A stretch of 64,000 nucleotides of DNA, taken from contig JAPYXD010000174.1 in the NCBI GenBank assembly GCA_030998225.1, forward strand, positions 1,031,377 through 1,095,376. The letters run 5' to 3'. Shown here one piece after another: positions 62,050-64,000 of the stretch (the stretch's first letter is position 1; every line of letters starts with the position of its first letter). The notes under the pieces are model-generated. The model saw only the letters and a program-made list of their open reading frames with translations. It did not search any database and was not told where the DNA came from. This stretch comes from Diplolepis rosae (taxonomy: Eukaryota > Arthropoda > Insecta > Hymenoptera > Diplolepididae). A program made the translations under genes and the position numbers.

Positions 62050-64000
62050 ATGTAGGGACGACTTCCACACTAAAATTGGATCGGTTTTCAAACTTTATGC
62101 GTTCTAGGAAGACCCTATGATTTTTTTGGGCTTATACCCTTAACACCGAAATGTACCCCTACATGGTGCAATGTAAGAGTCGACTTTCACTAAAATTGAT
62201 CTTTTTGAAAAATCCTTTATGGTCTAGAAAGGCTCTATGATTTTTGGGCTCTTCAAATATGTCCATATCGGATTTTGGGAAGCTTCTACCCTTAACACCG
62301 AAATGCACCCCTACCAGACCATGGAGAGACGACTTTCACTAAAATTGATCGTTTTTCTGAAAGCTGTATGTTCTAGGTAGACTCTATTGTCTTTGGGCTC
62401 TTCCAAGCGCATCATGTCCATATCGATTTTTGGGCTTCTACCCTTAAGCACCGAAATGCACCCCTACAAGACCATGGAGAGACTACTTTCACTAAAATTG
62501 ATCGTTTTTCAAACTTTATGTTCTAGGTAGACTCTAAGTGATATTTTGGGCTCTTCAAATATGGCCATATCGATTTTTGGGTCTCAACCCTTAACACCGA
62601 AATGCACCCCTACATGGCCATGTAGAGAGACGACTTTCACTATAATTTGATCTTTTTGCAAACTTTATGGTCTAGAAAGGCTCTATGATTTTTGAGGCTC
62701 TTCAAATATGTCCATATCGATTTTTAGGGCTTCTACCCTTAACACCCTAAATGCACCCCTACATGACCATGTAGAGACGACTTCCACTAAAATTGATCGG
62801 TTTTCAAACTTTATGTTCTAGGAAGACCCTATGATTTTGGGGCTTCTCTACCCTTAACACACCGAAATGCACCCCTACAAGACCGTGGAGAGACGACTTT
62901 CACTAAAATTGATCGTTTTTCAAACTGTATGTTCTAGGTAGACTCTATTGTCTTTGGGCTCTTCAAATATGTCCATATCCGATTTTTGGGCTTCTACCCT
63001 TAACACCTAAATGCACCCCTACATGACCATGTAGAGACGACTTTCAACTAAAATTGGATCGTTTTTCAAACTTTATGTTCTAGGTAGACTCTATGATCTT
63101 TGGGCTCTTCTAAATATGGTCATATCGATTTTTGGGCTCCAACCCTTAACACCGAAATGCACCCCTACATGGCCATGTAGAGACGACTTTCACTATAATT
63201 CTCGATCTTTTTGCAAACTTTATGGTCTAGAAAGGCTCTATGATCTTTGGGCTCTTCACAAATATGGCCATATCGATTTTTGGGCTCCAACCCTTAACAC
63301 CGAAATGCACCCCTACATGGCCATGTAGAGACGACTTTCACTAATTACATCATTGATCTTTTTGCAAACTTTATGGGTCTAGAAAGTGCTCTATGATTTT
63401 TTTGGGCTCTTCAAATATGTCCATATCGATTTTTAGGCTTCTACCTTTAACACCTAAATGCACCCCTACTATGACCATGTAGAGACGATCTTTTCACTAA
63501 AATTCGATCTTCGTTTTTTTCAAACTTTATGTTCTAGGTGGACTCTATGATCTTTGGGCTCTTCAAATATGTCCATATCGATTTTTGTGCTTCTACCACT
63601 TAACACCTGAAAATGCACCCCTACAAGACCATGGAGAGACGACTTTCACTATAATTGATCTTTTTGCAAACTTTATGCGTCTAGAAAGGCTCTATGATCT
63701 TTGGGCTCTTCAAATATGGCCATATCGATTTTTGGGCTCCAACCATTAACACCGAAATGCACCCCTACATGGCCATGTAGAGACGACTTTCACTATAATT
63801 GATATTTTTGCAAACTTTATGGTCTAGAAAGGCTCTATGATTTTTGGGCTCTTCAAATATGTCCATATCGATTTTAGGCTTCTACCCTTAACACCTAAAT
63901 GCACCCCTACATGACCATGTAGAGACGACTCTCCACTAAAATTGATCGGTTTTCAAACTTTTATGTTCTAGGAAGACCCTATGATTTTGGGGCTTCTACC

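Larger units (their letters stand above)
1..64000. repeat. Tandem satellite DNA array, 143 bp monomer, fills the window
   Basis: The sequence is built entirely of head-to-tail copies of one monomer. The start motif TTCAAAC/TGCAAAC recurs at 1, 144, 287, 430 and 573, giving a period of exactly 143 bp. A minority form is 112 bp long. At a mean of about 136 bp (36 monomers per 4900 bp in the best-resolved part) the window holds roughly 470 monomers. All lie in one orientation, and I found no inversion, no inserted mobile element and no unique spacer. Composition is about 61% A+T. Since 143 is not a multiple of three, a reading frame cannot persist from one full monomer to the next. No gene, promoter or RNA gene is supported anywhere. 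Such arrays typically form centromeric, pericentromeric or other heterochromatin; which one applies here cannot be read from sequence alone. I do not recognise the family by name. Confidence 0.98.
52260..64000. repeat. Satellite with dense small insertions, probably unpolished sequence
   Basis: The monomer classes and order continue, but almost every monomer gains one or more extra bases. Examples are CTACTCCTTAACATGTCCTC near 52,308, GTTCGTAGG near 52,397, CTTTTTGGGC near 52,416, CACCTCTGAAATG near 52,615, AGTGCGTTC near 53,526 and TATTGGTGGTTC near 53,790. Insertions far outnumber substitutions and deletions; homopolymers are lengthened and short fragments such as CT, CG and TG appear. The change is abrupt at about 52,260. 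That profile fits raw single-molecule read error at low coverage, not biology. Monomer-level variants here should not be trusted, although the presence of satellite is secure. Confidence 0.85.

Noticed and set aside
1..64000. Direct repeats resembling a CRISPR array
   Set aside because: There are no unique spacers between repeats. The whole 143 bp unit is repeated, and no cas genes are present.
1..64000. Firm call of a centromere
   Set aside because: Monomer size, single orientation and higher-order structure fit, but subtelomeric and knob satellites can look the same. No sequence feature here proves kinetochore function.
1..64000. Promoters or TATA boxes in the A+T-rich parts
   Set aside because: Motifs such as CAAATATG recur in every monomer as part of the satellite, with no downstream gene. 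Calling them regulatory would be unsupported.

Overview
The whole 64 kb is one uninterrupted tandem satellite DNA array. The basic unit is about 143 bp and roughly 39% G+C (56 of 143 bases in the first monomer). Every copy runs head to tail in the same orientation. The window starts and ends inside the array, so the array is longer than 64 kb. I see no gene, RNA gene, transposon, CRISPR array or non-satellite sequence. Open stretches of 60-75 codons exist, but they are satellite read in one frame and are not genes. An array of this size with multi-kilobase higher-order repeats (HORs) indicates a nuclear eukaryotic chromosome, in a centromeric, pericentromeric or other heterochromatic block. 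A plant is plausible, but nothing in the sequence fixes the species or the chromosomal position.

Monomers fall into recurring classes. Class A starts TTCAAAC, carries a GGTGGACTC-type head and often TTTTTGTGCTTC. Class B has TAGACTC with GGCCATATCG and GCTCCAACCC. Class C starts TGCAAAC and has TCTAGAAAGG. Class D has AGGAAGACCC and is usually a short, 112 bp form. The short form is a 31 bp deletion between two 12 bp direct repeats inside the monomer. Many full monomers carry a perfect 16 bp palindrome, CTACATGGCCATGTAG, which other classes carry in broken form. The last bases of one monomer predict the class of the next, so monomer order follows rules.

Layout: 1-4900 is a 36-monomer unit (28 of 143 bp and 8 of 112 bp, exactly 4900 bp). 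It is repeated from 4901 to about 8575 before the two copies go out of step. Up to about 10.3 kb, short monomers often lie 398 bp apart. From about 10.34 kb new variants appear (a TTGTCTTT monomer, a GGCAATG short monomer), the 398 bp spacing stops, and 541/684/827/970/1113 bp spacings take over. Nested duplications in this second domain have offsets of 2052, 2736, 3309 and 5504 bp, all close to whole numbers of monomers. From about 52,260 to the end the same satellite continues but is full of 1-4 bp insertions, including a 26-base C run at 62,024-62,049. This looks like unpolished long-read sequence rather than biology.

The interest of the window is its repeat architecture: an internal-deletion monomer that sets phase, a class-dependent palindrome, and a mosaic of in-register duplications. 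No new gene system is visible.
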